In this document: positions 1 to 6,338 of the stretch, piece by piece | Layout of the letters: each line of letters starts with the position of its first letter | Numbering within the stretch: the first letter of the stretch is position 1 | Virus record (IMG/VR): IMGVR_UViG_3300027805_000071 | Span: 1 to 26,900 of that record | Source: a virus | Direction: 5' to 3' (one strand) | Length of the DNA stretch: 26,900 nucleotides | Made by a program: the position numbers and the translations under genes | The notes under the pieces: generated by a model | Seen by the model: only the letters and a program-made list of their open reading frames with translations | What the model was told of the DNA's origin: nothing | Database searches by the model: none

Positions 1-19
1 ACGGACCAAATAATGCTTG

Positions 20-92
20 AGCCTCCGATAGGATTCGAACCTACGACCCACTGATTACAAATCAGTAGCTCTACCAACTGAGCTACAGAGGC
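20..92 (-). tRNA. tRNA-Thr (anticodon UGU)
   Basis: Complete cloverleaf on the minus strand: 7-bp acceptor stem GCCTCTG/CGGAGGC, D arm with GTTGGTAGA, anticodon arm CTGAT-TTTGTAA-TCAGT... giving anticodon TGT, and T arm GTAGG-TTCGAAT-CCTAT. The discriminator is T and CCA is not encoded. It is the last RNA of the Ser-Gln-Pro-Thr series within the window and reads ACA codons, which suit an AT-rich phage. Confidence 0.95.
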
Positions 93-155
93 AAATACAG
101 GATACGTTTTGGCTTCAAAGTTGCAGTTTGATAAAATTTGCTGTATGTATCCTTG
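93..155 (-). repeat. Structured spacer A between tRNA-Pro and tRNA-Thr
   Basis: This 63-nt spacer starts (minus strand) with AAGGATACATACAGCAAA and ends with CGTATCCTG. The arms GGATAC/GTATCC (100-105 and 147-152) can pair to close a long loop. A related 64-nt spacer lies between the tmRNA and tRNA-Gly (785-848), with an A-T pair here replaced by G-C there. This suggests a conserved RNA hairpin, perhaps a processing site. The function is inferred. Confidence 0.6.
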
Positions 156-230
156 TAGGGAAGACAGGATTCGAACCTGCGATCTCCTGGTCCCAAACCA
201 GGCGCGATAACCGGGCTACGCTACTTCCCT
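156..230 (-). tRNA. tRNA-Pro (anticodon UGG)
   Basis: Acceptor stem AGGGAAG/CTTCCCT, anticodon stem CCTGG/CCAGG with loop TTTGGGA (anticodon TGG), and T arm GCAGG-TTCGAAT-CCTGT. Discriminator A; CCA is not encoded. Only 5 nt separate it from tRNA-Gln, so the two are certainly co-transcribed. It reads CCA and, by wobble, other proline codons. Confidence 0.95.
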
Positions 231-235
231 ATATG

Positions 236-306
236 TTGCCCCCAAAGGATTCGAACCTCTACACTGTGGACCAAAACCACATGTCCTGCCATTAGACGAG
301 AGGGCA
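236..306 (-). tRNA. tRNA-Gln (anticodon UUG)
   Basis: Short 71-nt cloverleaf. Acceptor TGCCCTC/GGGGGCA includes one T-G pair and a weak U-A first pair, as is usual for bacterial tRNA-Gln. Anticodon stem TGTGG/CCACA with loop TTTTGGT gives anticodon TTG; T arm AGAGG-TTCGAAT-CCTTT. CCA is not encoded. It lies 8 nt after tRNA-Ser and reads CAA codons. Confidence 0.93.
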
Positions 307-314
307 ATTTAAAG

Positions 315-400
315 CGGAAAGAGAGGGATTCGAACCCCCGATACCTCGCGGTATGCCGGTTTTCAAGACCGGTGTAATCAACCAACTCTACCATCTTTCC
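315..400 (-). tRNA. tRNA-Ser (anticodon UGA)
   Basis: Class II tRNA of 86 nt. Acceptor GGAAAGA/TCTTTCC with the serine-type discriminator G73, anticodon arm CCGGT-CTTGAAA-ACCGG (anticodon TGA), and a long variable arm with ACC..GGT pairing. It is the first RNA of its unit, following a boxA-like element and a host-type promoter. CCA is not encoded. Confidence 0.95.
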
Positions 401-410
401 GTTGGTACCT

Positions 411-427
411 CAATATGTCAAAGAACG
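411..427 (-). promoter_or_regulatory. boxA-like antitermination element before tRNA-Ser
   Basis: The minus strand reads CGTTCTTTGACATATTG, 11 nt before the mature tRNA-Ser end. The same 17-mer with one A/G change precedes the tmRNA at 1233-1249. GTTCTTTGACA closely matches the boxA core (GCTCTTTAACA) that recruits NusB/S10 in rRNA leaders. A -35 reading (TTGACA) is unlikely because the matching -10 would fall inside the tRNA. The role is inferred. Confidence 0.6.
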
Positions 428-448
428 AATTTGAAATTCTATTCTAAA

Positions 449-479
449 CAAATATAACTCATTCAATCTATTTCTGAAA
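449..479 (-). promoter_or_regulatory. Bacteroidota-type promoter for the tRNA Ser-Gln-Pro-Thr unit
   Basis: On the minus strand TTTC (479-476) is followed by 19 nt and then TATATTTG (456-449). The Bacteroidota primary sigma consensus is TTTG-N19-TANNTTTG, so the -7 box is a full match and the -33 box misses one base. It lies directly downstream of the terminator at 489-525 and upstream of the boxA-like element and tRNA-Ser, exactly where a new RNA unit must begin. Confidence 0.6.
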
Positions 480-488
480 GAGACCCAT

Positions 489-525
489 AAAAAAAGCCTC
501 CCGGAATTTTTTATCCAGGAGGCTT
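489..525 (-). terminator. Strong Rho-independent terminator
   Basis: Minus-strand stem AAGCCTCCTGG pairs with CCGGGAGGCTT (11 bp, one T-G pair) around a 10-nt loop and runs into seven T residues. It ends the upstream unit (tmRNA, tRNA-Gly, mini-gene) just before the promoter of the second tRNA unit. Confidence 0.92.
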
Positions 526-548
526 GATTATGTAAGTGTTTTATCTCA

Positions 549-644
549 TCAGCTCCTGCCTGGACTTGGTGTAATTGAATCCGCCTGTGGAAAATTCTTC
601 TCCACATTACTAAGAATCCAATATGTACATCCGTGCAGTTGCAT
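549..644 (-). CDS. Possible 31-residue peptide gene
   Basis: A short open frame from ATG (644) to TGA (549) encodes a peptide that begins MQLHGCTYWILSNVEK and ends ITPSPGRS. I do not recognise it. Three things support it as a gene. A TATATATAATTAAC element stands about 23 nt before the ATG, as for many genes here. A strong terminator follows about 25 nt after the stop. It is also the only plausible frame in a 310-nt stretch between RNA genes. A competing 65-codon frame starting at 607 runs straight through the terminator hairpin and is rejected. The same DNA contains a hairpin (GTGGA..TCCAC, 587-605), so a small regulatory RNA is an alternative. Confidence 0.35.
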   Translation of the reverse strand: MQLHGCTYWILSNVEKNFPQADSITPSPGRS

Positions 645-666
645 TGAAATTGTTTTTATTTGTTAA

Positions 667-675
667 TTATATATA
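667..675 (-). promoter_or_regulatory. TATATATAA promoter-like element
   Basis: The minus strand reads TATATATAATTAACA, resembling the AATATATAAA boxes that precede virion genes and the TATATAAAATTAACGG boxes at 2008 and 2923. It would start transcription between tRNA-Gly and the 31-codon frame. Being AT-only, it could also arise by chance. Confidence 0.4.
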
Positions 676-692
676 CACACATAGTGTTTGTT

Positions 693-704
693 TCACATAT
701 GTGA
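693..704. other. 12-bp perfect palindrome TCACATATGTGA
   Basis: The palindrome lies 8 nt after the end of tRNA-Gly and just upstream of the TATATATAA element. It could be an operator or a small hairpin. No regulator can be assigned from the sequence. Confidence 0.3.
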
Positions 705-711
705 GATTTTG

Positions 712-784
<73 letters not shown>

Positions 785-848
785 AGAATCAGGATGCATT
801 GGGTTGTAGTTTACAAGTCTAGTCCAAAGTTGCTGTATGCATCCTTTT
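785..848 (-). repeat. Structured spacer B between tmRNA and tRNA-Gly
   Basis: This 64-nt relative of spacer A starts AAAAGGATGCATACAGCAA and ends GCATCCTGA on the minus strand. The arms GGATGCAT/ATGCATCC (837-844 and 792-799) form 8 perfect pairs. Compared with spacer A, the fifth pair changes from A-T to G-C, so pairing is kept. It is probably a processing or anti-degradation hairpin. Confidence 0.6.
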
Positions 849-1233
849 TGGTGGAGGTGATGGGATTCGAACCCATGTCCGACTAAGGAACCTAAATCCC
901 TCGTTCACAAGCTTAGGCCATTTTTCTTAATGGCCAAAATAAATGGTTCCTATTTTGACATTGTTACCAATAACTGTGTCGAGTTCACTTGTAATAAGGT
1001 AGCCCTCTGAACGAAACCTTGTATTCTCATTCTTTTTAATATCTCACGATGAGTGCGAGACTGACTAGGCTGCTACAGCGTAATCAGCACCAATGAAAGC
1101 CATAGCGTCTTCCCAGGTGAATGAAGATTTCTCTTCGCCTTTTATTGTGTGATAGGTGTTTAAGGATTTCCATCTAATCCTGCTTGCATCAGTAACCTAA
1201 TTTCAGCTTAACCGTCAAAACCTGGTCACCCCC
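849..1233 (-). ncRNA. ssrA: tmRNA (trans-translation RNA), one-piece
   Basis: The tmRNA rescues stalled ribosomes by acting as alanyl-tRNA and then as a short mRNA. The 5' end GGGGGTGACCAGGTTTTGACGG is the canonical tmRNA start. The 3' end has T arm ATGGG-TTCGAAT-CCCAT, acceptor TCACCTCC, discriminator A and an encoded CCA. The acceptor contains the G3-U70 pair that specifies alanine. The predicted resume codon is GGC (1139-1137), about 95 nt from the 5' end and preceded by UAAAA, which fits the UARNN rule. The frame then runs 24 residues, starting GEEKSSF and ending GADYAVAA, to TAG (1067-1065). Typical tags are about 8-11 residues. A GAAGA-GAAA-TCTTC hairpin sits in the first codons. A boxA-like element and a TATAAATA box lie upstream. 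The tRNA-like ends are secure; the tag start is inferred. Confidence 0.93.
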
Positions 1234-1249
1234 AATATGTTAAAGAACG
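1233..1249 (-). promoter_or_regulatory. boxA-like antitermination element before tmRNA
   Basis: The minus strand reads CGTTCTTTAACATATTG, abutting the first G of the tmRNA. GTTCTTTAACA differs from the E. coli boxA core GCTCTTTAACA by one base. A copy with one change precedes tRNA-Ser (411-427). No copy was seen before protein genes, so the element appears specific to stable-RNA units. Confidence 0.6.
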
Positions 1250-1255
1250 TACCTT

Positions 1256-1263
1256 TATTTATA
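1256..1263 (-). promoter_or_regulatory. T4 late-type promoter TATAAATA before tmRNA
   Basis: An exact TATAAATA on the minus strand, 23 nt upstream of the tmRNA 5' end, matches the -10 element used by the T4 gp55 late sigma factor. It would start the tmRNA/tRNA-Gly transcript just before the boxA-like element. Phage control of this unit is thus inferred, in contrast with the host-type promoter of the second tRNA unit. Confidence 0.5.
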
Positions 1264-1272
1264 TAATCGCGG

Positions 1273-1575
1273 TTAACGATTGTTTACTGGAGTTCTCCAA
1301 GATTCCATTTGTTCACGACGATTCTTTTGAATCATATCCCATTCCATGCGATCGTATAGAACATAGGAATACTTCCATCCACAGTCATCATCGTAATCAG
1401 AGTCTTCTTCTACCACGATAGAAGGACCAAGGATTTCTTGAAGAGTTTTCCAATCGGTTGGTCTCCAATACCCAAAGCGAAGGTAATTATGATTACCGCC
1501 GCCGAAGATACGACCTACCTCAAATTGCCCGAGGGCTTCTTCAATCTGTTTAAGTTTTTCAATGTCTATTTTCAT
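1273..1575 (-). CDS. Small acidic hypothetical protein (100 aa)
   Basis: Not recognised. It starts at ATG 1575, which overlaps the stop of the upstream gene as ATGA, so translation is probably coupled. The N-terminal third is a charged helix (IEKLKQIEEAL). The middle has a Gly/Asn/Tyr-rich stretch (FGGGNHNYLRFGYW), and the centre is very acidic (VVEEDSDYDDDCGWKY). The C-terminus is basic and aromatic. No signal peptide or membrane segment is seen. It is the last of three small overlapping genes and lies 39 nt before the tmRNA, whose promoter box sits in that gap. It is probably an early or host-modifying protein, by position only. Confidence 0.7.
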   Translation of the reverse strand: MKIDIEKLKQIEEALGQFEVGRIFGGGNHNYLRFGYWRPTDWKTLQEILGPSIVVEEDSDYDDDCGWKYSYVLYDRMEWDMIQKNRREQMESWRTPVNNR

Positions 1576-1799
1576 TTTTCTAAAATTACAAAGTTACCAA
1601 ATTCGCGATCAAATACCTGAATGAGATTATCATAATCTCCACTCATCATTTCAGTGATTAGGTTCTGTGATCTTTCGCGTTCCCATCCGAGTTGTTTTGC
1701 AAAATTCTTTGCATAACCCATAAGTGCGAATGCATTTCCATCAGGACCTGTGAGGTCGATTACAATAGGTGCAGTTCTTTCGTGTTTTTCTCGTATCAT
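1572..1799 (-). CDS. Small conserved-looking phage protein (75 aa)
   Basis: Function unknown. I chose ATG 1799, 1 nt after the stop of the upstream gene (TAATATG). Starts further up (1841 or 1907) would overlap that gene heavily and give an unconvincing N-terminus. The core reads TAPIVIDLTGPDGNAFALMGYAKNFAKQLG, split here as TAPIVIDLTGPDGNAF and ALMGYAKNFAKQLG: a strand, a glycine turn and a helix. A helical EMMSGDYDNLIQVFDREFG segment follows. Short proteins with the pattern IDLTGP-GNAFALMG are, from memory, common in large phages. The 3' end overlaps the next start by 4 nt. Confidence 0.75.
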   Translation of the reverse strand: MIREKHERTAPIVIDLTGPDGNAFALMGYAKNFAKQLGWERERSQNLITEMMSGDYDNLIQVFDREFGNFVILEK

Positions 1800-1800
1800 A

Positions 1801-2007
1801 TTACATGCATTGATAAGTTTCAGACTTAGACCAGTATTCATAGAATGCGGCAGCAGATTCTGTAACTTCAGTAAGCTTAATACTTTTGAAGTAGACTCGG
1901 TTTCCAAAGACAGACTTTAGATTGACAGTATTTTTTGTGCAGTTTGATACCCGGTAGAATCCACCTTGGTATGTTACGATTGATCCTTTGTTAATTTGAT
2001 TTTCCAT
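1801..2007 (-). CDS. Small SH3-like hypothetical protein (68 aa)
   Basis: Not assigned to a family. The first 45 residues (GSIVTYQGGFYRVSN.., VNLKSVFGNRVYF) alternate short hydrophobic strands with turns, as in small SH3/KOW-like barrels; this is only a shape impression. The ATG follows directly after a TATATAAAATTAAACGGAT element with no Shine-Dalgarno sequence. It is the first gene of a three-gene overlapping cluster (2007-1273) and its stop is 1 nt from the next start. Confidence 0.65.
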   Translation of the reverse strand: MENQINKGSIVTYQGGFYRVSNCTKNTVNLKSVFGNRVYFKSIKLTEVTESAAAFYEYWSKSETYQCM

Positions 2008-2026
2008 ATCCGTTTAATTTTATATA
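2008..2026 (-). promoter_or_regulatory. TATATAAAATTAAACGGAT promoter/leader element
   Basis: This minus-strand sequence lies directly before the ATG at 2007. An almost identical copy (one A fewer) lies 25 nt before the exonuclease gene at 2923-2940. Both share TATATAAAATTAA and CGGAT. It is probably a promoter class for non-virion genes. The tail CGGAT could also be part of the translation start signal. Confidence 0.45.
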
Positions 2027-2103
2027 AATATAAAACAAATTTTTGGGATTTGAAAATTTTTGGGAGACTTTTTTCTCTCCAGATGAAAAAAGTTATTAAC
2101 AAT

Positions 2104-2898
2104 TTAGAATGGCATTGGGGACTCTGCCTTTAGCTTTTCTACAAGCTTTCTTGCAATGATTTTGGTTTCTTTTGCAAATTCACCTTTATCAATCATCCAT
2201 TCAATATATCTGGTGTCAGCTTCATAAACTTCTTTAAAAGGTTTACCTGCCCATTTTCCAAAATTAAAGATGATTTCTTTTTTACCGTTGATTTCGGCAA
2301 ACTTAAACTTACCGCTTAGGTCAACTTGCGTTTGGCGAGACTCATTAACTACCTGGTCAATTTCGGCAGCAGATCCTGGCATATCATATAGATTGCGTTG
2401 TGCCTGGAAGATTTCCATTGTTGCACGAATATCTGCTTCTGCACGGTGTGCACCGTCTAAAGTTTTACCAGTGTACTTGGTGTATGCAGTACTAAGGTCT
2501 CGTCTTTCGTATTTAGAATAGATTAGGAACGGATCAATAACGGCCTTACCGCGAGGATTAAATACAAGACCAGCTCGCATAAATTCTTCAGTAAGCATTG
2601 GGATATCAAAGTAAAGTGCATTATAACCACCGAGGTCGCTATCACCTATAAAGTCCATAACTTCTTTGGCAATATATTCAAACCTATCCTGGTCTTCGAG
2701 CATATCTGGTGTGATTCCATGTTTATCAATCGCTTCTTGGCGCCATTCAATACCAGGCCCAGGATTTACGAGTGTATAAAAAGATGAGATCTCATTACCT
2801 TCAAAATCAGTTTTGATCATACAGATCTCAATAATCCTATCTGTTGCTGTGTTAACACCAGTAGTTTCTAAATCAAACCAAACAATACTCTTATCCAT
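2104..2898 (-). CDS. DEDDh 3'-5' exonuclease with ExoX-type C-terminal domain
   Basis: Predicted metal-dependent 3'-5' exonuclease of the DnaQ/epsilon family. All acidic residues are visible: D9 and E11 in VWFDLETTG, D98 in NALYFDIPML, and H151 with D156 in HRAEADIRA, giving the DEDDh signature. Residues about 210-255 (FNFGKWAGKPFKEVYEADTRY...) match the small C-terminal domain of exonuclease X and relatives (FGK-GKP-EV-D-YI-W). Length 264 aa suits this class. It could act in repair, recombination intermediates or nucleotide salvage. It is transcribed alone from its own TATATAAAATTAACGGAT element and is followed by a weak hairpin (2073-2092) without a T tract. It is not the polymerase proofreading domain, which T4-like phages carry within gp43. 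Confidence 0.92.
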   Translation of the reverse strand: MDKSIVWFDLETTGVNTATDRIIEICMIKTDFEGNEISSFYTLVNPGPGIEWRQEAIDKHGITPDMLEDQDRFEYIAKEVMDFIGDSDLGGYNALYFDIPMLTEEFMRAGLVFNPRGKAVIDPFLIYSKYERRDLSTAYTKYTGKTLDGAHRAEADIRATMEIFQAQRNLYDMPGSAAEIDQVVNESRQTQVDLSGKFKFAEINGKKEIIFNFGKWAGKPFKEVYEADTRYIEWMIDKGEFAKETKIIARKLVEKLKAESPMPF

Positions 2899-2922
2899 AA
2901 TTACTATACTTTTAGTGGAACA

Positions 2923-2940
2923 ATCCGTTAATTTTATATA
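2923..2940 (-). promoter_or_regulatory. TATATAAAATTAACGGAT promoter element before exonuclease
   Basis: Second copy of the element seen at 2008-2026, here 25 nt before the ATG at 2898. The surrounding gap (2899-2983) holds nothing else apart from a weak CTTAG/CTAAG hairpin after the tape-measure gene. Confidence 0.45.
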
Positions 2941-2983
2941 GTAACCAGATAACTTAGTTTTAGGTTTCTAAGAAAAAGATTTA

Positions 2984-5900
2984 TTATGTACCTTCGGTAG
3001 GAATGAGTACGGCAATTTTTCCAGGTAAACCACTCATTGTAGAATTTAGGTTACCTAAAGTAGTATTAATACTTCTAAGAGTTACTGAAAGACCTTTATC
3101 TCCGCCTCCACCGCCAGCATTACCATCAGATGTTGTTGTGGTGGTAGCAGTAGAAGTATTACTTTGATTTAACGCATCTCTAATGTCTTCGACGGCACTA
3201 AGTAATTGAGCATATGCAGCTGCATTGTTACTTAATTCACCTGCGCCCTTAAATAGATTTGCAAATGATTCTGCTTTATCTGCATCTATCTTATTAATAG
3301 CGGCAGCCATTTTATCCATACCTTCAGCAGCTTTATGAATAAGACCTTTAGCAGCATTTTTAGATATCTCAGAAATAAATCCTTGCATATGATCTACTTG
3401 GGACTTAAACTTAGGCTTTTCATAATAATATGTAAAAGTATCCCCAATTGATGTAAAGATTGATTTAATACTTTTTGCAATTGCCTCAGGATTCTTAAGA
3501 CCTGTAAATGCTTGTAAACCTTGTGCAATATTTTCTAATTCTTTACCTGCACCCTTTACATTTTCAATACCTTTTTGTACAAGATTCTCATCCCAGCTTA
3601 TACCAAACAGAGAACTTATACCTGTTGAATCTTCCTGTTCTTTACCACCTATCATTGCAAATGCATCACCTACAAACATAAGGGTATTTTTAATTGAATA
3701 TCCTAACTTTTCAAAATCAACATTGTTAGATATCATATCCTGAAAAGACTTAAGACCATTTGCAATTGAATTAAGTTGTTCGCCTGCACCTTTTACATTT
3801 TCAACACCTTTCTGTACAAGATTTTCATCCCAGCTAAAAATAAACCAACCGTCCTCTTGTTCCATACCTCCGATTGCAGCAAAAGCTTCTCCTACAAAGG
3901 TAATTGATTTTTTAACGGCATCTGCTAATTTATCCCAATTAATGTTTTGATCAACCATCTCTTGGAATGTTTTGAGGCCAGTTGCAATGTTAGTAAGTTC
4001 TTGACCTGCACCTTTCACAGAATCAATACCTTCAGCAACTTTATTCTTTTCAATTCCAAAAAGAGATCCCATAATTCCACCAGCCTGTACATTACCTTGA
4101 CTTGCAACTGCAGCAAAGGCTTCACTAACAAAACCTACGGTATTTGTAACAGCATAACCCAATGTACCAGGAGCATATCTTCCGTTTGCATCAGGTTGTC
4201 CAAAATTAACACCGCTATCAATTAATGCCTGGAATGATTTAAGACCTTCAGCAATATCTTTAAGAGCAGCGCCAGTTCCCATAACCGATTGGATACCTTC
4301 TTGTACTTTATTTTGTTTAACATTAAATAAAGTATCAAAGAAACCTCCACCTTGAACATTACCTTCATTGGCCACAGCGGCAAAAGCAGTTCTAATAAAT
4401 CCTACTGTATTTGTAACGGCATAACCTAATGTCCCTTCTTCATAATTACCATTGCCATCAGGTTGACCAAATTTAACCCCACTATCAATAAGAGATTGGA
4501 ATTCTTTAAGACCTTGAGCAATATCTTTCAATGCTCTACCGGCACCCATAACTGATTCTATTCCTTCTTCAACAGAATTTGCTTTAAACCCAAACATTTG
4601 TCCAAAGAAGGATGTGCTTGGTACTTGTTTCTCTTGCCCAGCCAATGCAAATGCAGTAGTAACACCATTTAACATTACTACTAATTCTTTGGACAATTCA
4701 TCATTCCATCCAACTTCCTTAAACTTATTAAGACCAAATGATAATGTTGCCAATGCAATACCCGCGGCAGTAAAACCAGCGGCTGCTTCAACCATTCTAA
4801 CAGCATCAACTGCACCAGTAATAGCACCACCTAATTTAGCGAAGAAACCTTCATCGGCATCGGCATTACCTAAGAATGCAGATTTAACACCAACTAAAGT
4901 GGTAGTCATGGCAGAAGCGTCTTCTTCAGTAAAACCTACTGCTTTAAATGCAGCCAAACCGCCAGATAATATGGCTAAAGATATTCCAACTGCAGCAAAT
5001 GCACCAGCCCCGGCTAATATAAATAATGCCCCAACTCCAGCTGCAGCAAATTCTAAACCTAATGCTAATAGGATTCCAGATTGTACACCTACATCTTCCA
5101 GAGTCATATCCTCTGTTACCTTGGCAAACGGTAAATATCCAAGACTAAATACAAGTAATCCAAGTCCCATAGCAGCAATACCAATAGCACCTTGAATTAA
5201 TTGACTAAATACTAAACCTGCACCGGCAGTAACAAGACCAATTCCTGCAATAATAGCAGCCTGTGTTCCTAGTCTTTCAAGAGTCATATCCTTAGTTACC
5301 ATTGCAAACACTAAGTACCCAACAGAAAATACTATTAAGCTTAATCCCATGATTAATAAACCAACCGCTCCTTTTCTGATTTGTTTATCAAATAGTCCTA
5401 TAAGAGCAAATGCTCCACTTATAAGAACAAGAGTTCCTACCATTGCTAGCAGAATGATTGGGTTTAATAAGATAAATAGAGAAGCTAAAGCAAATAGAAC
5501 TAATCCGGCCGCAAAGAAAACTAATGATCTTCCCATTAATAAAAGAGCTCGTGCTCCTTGCCTAATTGGTCTATCAAATTTACCTAATAATGCAAATGCC
5601 CCTGCAAAGAGTACTACTGTTAATAATATAACAGGAGCCATAACAAGTCCTACTATAGAAGCAATAGCAACTAACACCAACCCTTTTGCAAATTTAATTA
5701 GAGAATCTCCCATCATGCCTAATGCATCGGCACCCTTACTTATCACTTTACTTTTATTTCCTAACATTTCAAATGTAGGAAGTAATATCTTTAATGTAGC
5801 TTTAAGTAAAAGAGCACCTACATATCCTGGTATAAGTAAGAATGCAGCGGCAGCGAGCCCTCTTGCAAACTTACCTATGTTTGCTGCTATTTTTTCAAAC

Positions 5901-6322
5901 GCTTCTGAGCCTTCTTTAATCTTTTTTGTATCTAATTGATCAAATACAGCAAGGATTTCGGTAATAGTTGATGAAAACTTTTTAATTGCACCTTTAGGTA
6001 CCAACATAAATGTTAATAAACCAAATGCCAAAGAAGAAGCACCGCCACCTAACATTTTGATGGCTTCTGCCCCTTCTTTAAGTTTATCTTTATCTACGGG
6101 TTTACCTCCTACAGATATTGCACCGTTTTTCGTATTTGTAGCAATCTGTTTTAATAAATCTGTTTGTACTTGTAATTCAGCTACAATTGCTTGACTTAAC
6201 TGCCCACTACTTCCACCGGCAACAGCAGCAACCACAGCATCTAATTTTGATGCAGTTTCTTCAGTCGACTTTGCTATCTTGGTTAGAGGATCCATAAGAT
6301 CCTTTAAGGTTACTACTGCCAT
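2984..6322 (-). CDS. Tape-measure candidate, very hydrophobic and repetitive (1112 aa)
   Basis: Likely tail tape-measure protein, which sets tail length and threads the tube. It is the longest gene of the tail module and lies downstream of sheath, tube and chaperone-like genes, as tape measures do. Residues about 95-450 are rows of hydrophobic helices (e.g. LLLMGRSLVFFAAGLVLFAL) resembling the membrane-active centre of many tape measures. A 60-residue unit containing K/EDMTLE occurs twice (about 345 and 405). Residues about 580-920 carry five imperfect units of 73-90 residues with the core VxxGIxxVxGAGxxLxxIAxGLxxFQ. The C-terminus is Ser/Thr/Gly-rich followed by a short helix. No peptidase motif was seen. 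Ala/Leu codon use creates long open frames on the opposite strand that are not genes. An unrelated membrane-associated virion protein remains possible. Confidence 0.65.
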   Translation of the reverse strand: MAVVTLKDLMDPLTKIAKSTEETASKLDAVVAAVAGGSSGQLSQAIVAELQVQTDLLKQIATNTKNGAISVGGKPVDKDKLKEGAEAIKMLGGGASSLAFGLLTFMLVPKGAIKKFSSTITEILAVFDQLDTKKIKEGSEAFEKIAANIGKFARGLAAAAFLLIPGYVGALLLKATLKILLPTFEMLGNKSKVISKGADALGMMGDSLIKFAKGLVLVAIASIVGLVMAPVILLTVVLFAGAFALLGKFDRPIRQGARALLLMGRSLVFFAAGLVLFALASLFILLNPIILLAMVGTLVLISGAFALIGLFDKQIRKGAVGLLIMGLSLIVFSVGYLVFAMVTKDMTLERLGTQAAIIAGIGLVTAGAGLVFSQLIQGAIGIAAMGLGLLVFSLGYLPFAKVTEDMTLEDVGVQSGILLALGLEFAAAGVGALFILAGAGAFAAVGISLAILSGGLAAFKAVGFTEEDASAMTTTLVGVKSAFLGNADADEGFFAKLGGAITGAVDAVRMVEAAAGFTAAGIALATLSFGLNKFKEVGWNDELSKELVVMLNGVTTAFALAGQEKQVPSTSFFGQMFGFKANSVEEGIESVMGAGRALKDIAQGLKEFQSLIDSGVKFGQPDGNGNYEEGTLGYAVTNTVGFIRTAFAAVANEGNVQGGGFFDTLFNVKQNKVQEGIQSVMGTGAALKDIAEGLKSFQALIDSGVNFGQPDANGRYAPGTLGYAVTNTVGFVSEAFAAVASQGNVQAGGIMGSLFGIEKNKVAEGIDSVKGAGQELTNIATGLKTFQEMVDQNINWDKLADAVKKSITFVGEAFAAIGGMEQEDGWFIFSWDENLVQKGVENVKGAGEQLNSIANGLKSFQDMISNNVDFEKLGYSIKNTLMFVGDAFAMIGGKEQEDSTGISSLFGISWDENLVQKGIENVKGAGKELENIAQGLQAFTGLKNPEAIAKSIKSIFTSIGDTFTYYYEKPKFKSQVDHMQGFISEISKNAAKGLIHKAAEGMDKMAAAINKIDADKAESFANLFKGAGELSNNAAAYAQLLSAVEDIRDALNQSNTSTATTTTTSDGNAGGGGGDKGLSVTLRSINTTLGNLNSTMSGLPGKIAVLIPTEGT

Positions 6323-6338
6323 TCATGGAGTTATTTTA

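Noticed and set aside
530-570. CTGATGAG resembling a hammerhead ribozyme core
   Set aside because: The required GAAA after stem II and the pairing of stems I and III are missing.
410-607. 65-codon open frame on the minus strand (starts MWRRIF)
   Set aside because: It runs through a strong terminator hairpin, the host-type promoter and part of the boxA-like element; the sequence is not protein-like. A 31-codon frame at 549-644 fits the flanking signals better.
1572-1907. Longer 111-residue version of the small protein ending at 1572
   Set aside because: It would overlap the well-formed 68-residue gene by over 100 nt; ATG 1799 directly after that gene's stop is more likely.
2073-2092. GGAGA/TCTCC hairpin after the exonuclease gene as a terminator
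   Set aside because: The stem is only 5-7 bp and no T tract follows on the minus strand; at best a weak terminator.
4614-5939. Two plus-strand open frames of 193 and 196 codons opposite the tape-measure gene
   Set aside because: Antisense frames kept open by the Ala/Leu/Gly codon bias of the hydrophobic protein; composition (Asn/Ala/Pro/Thr-rich without structure) and lack of start signals argue against genes.
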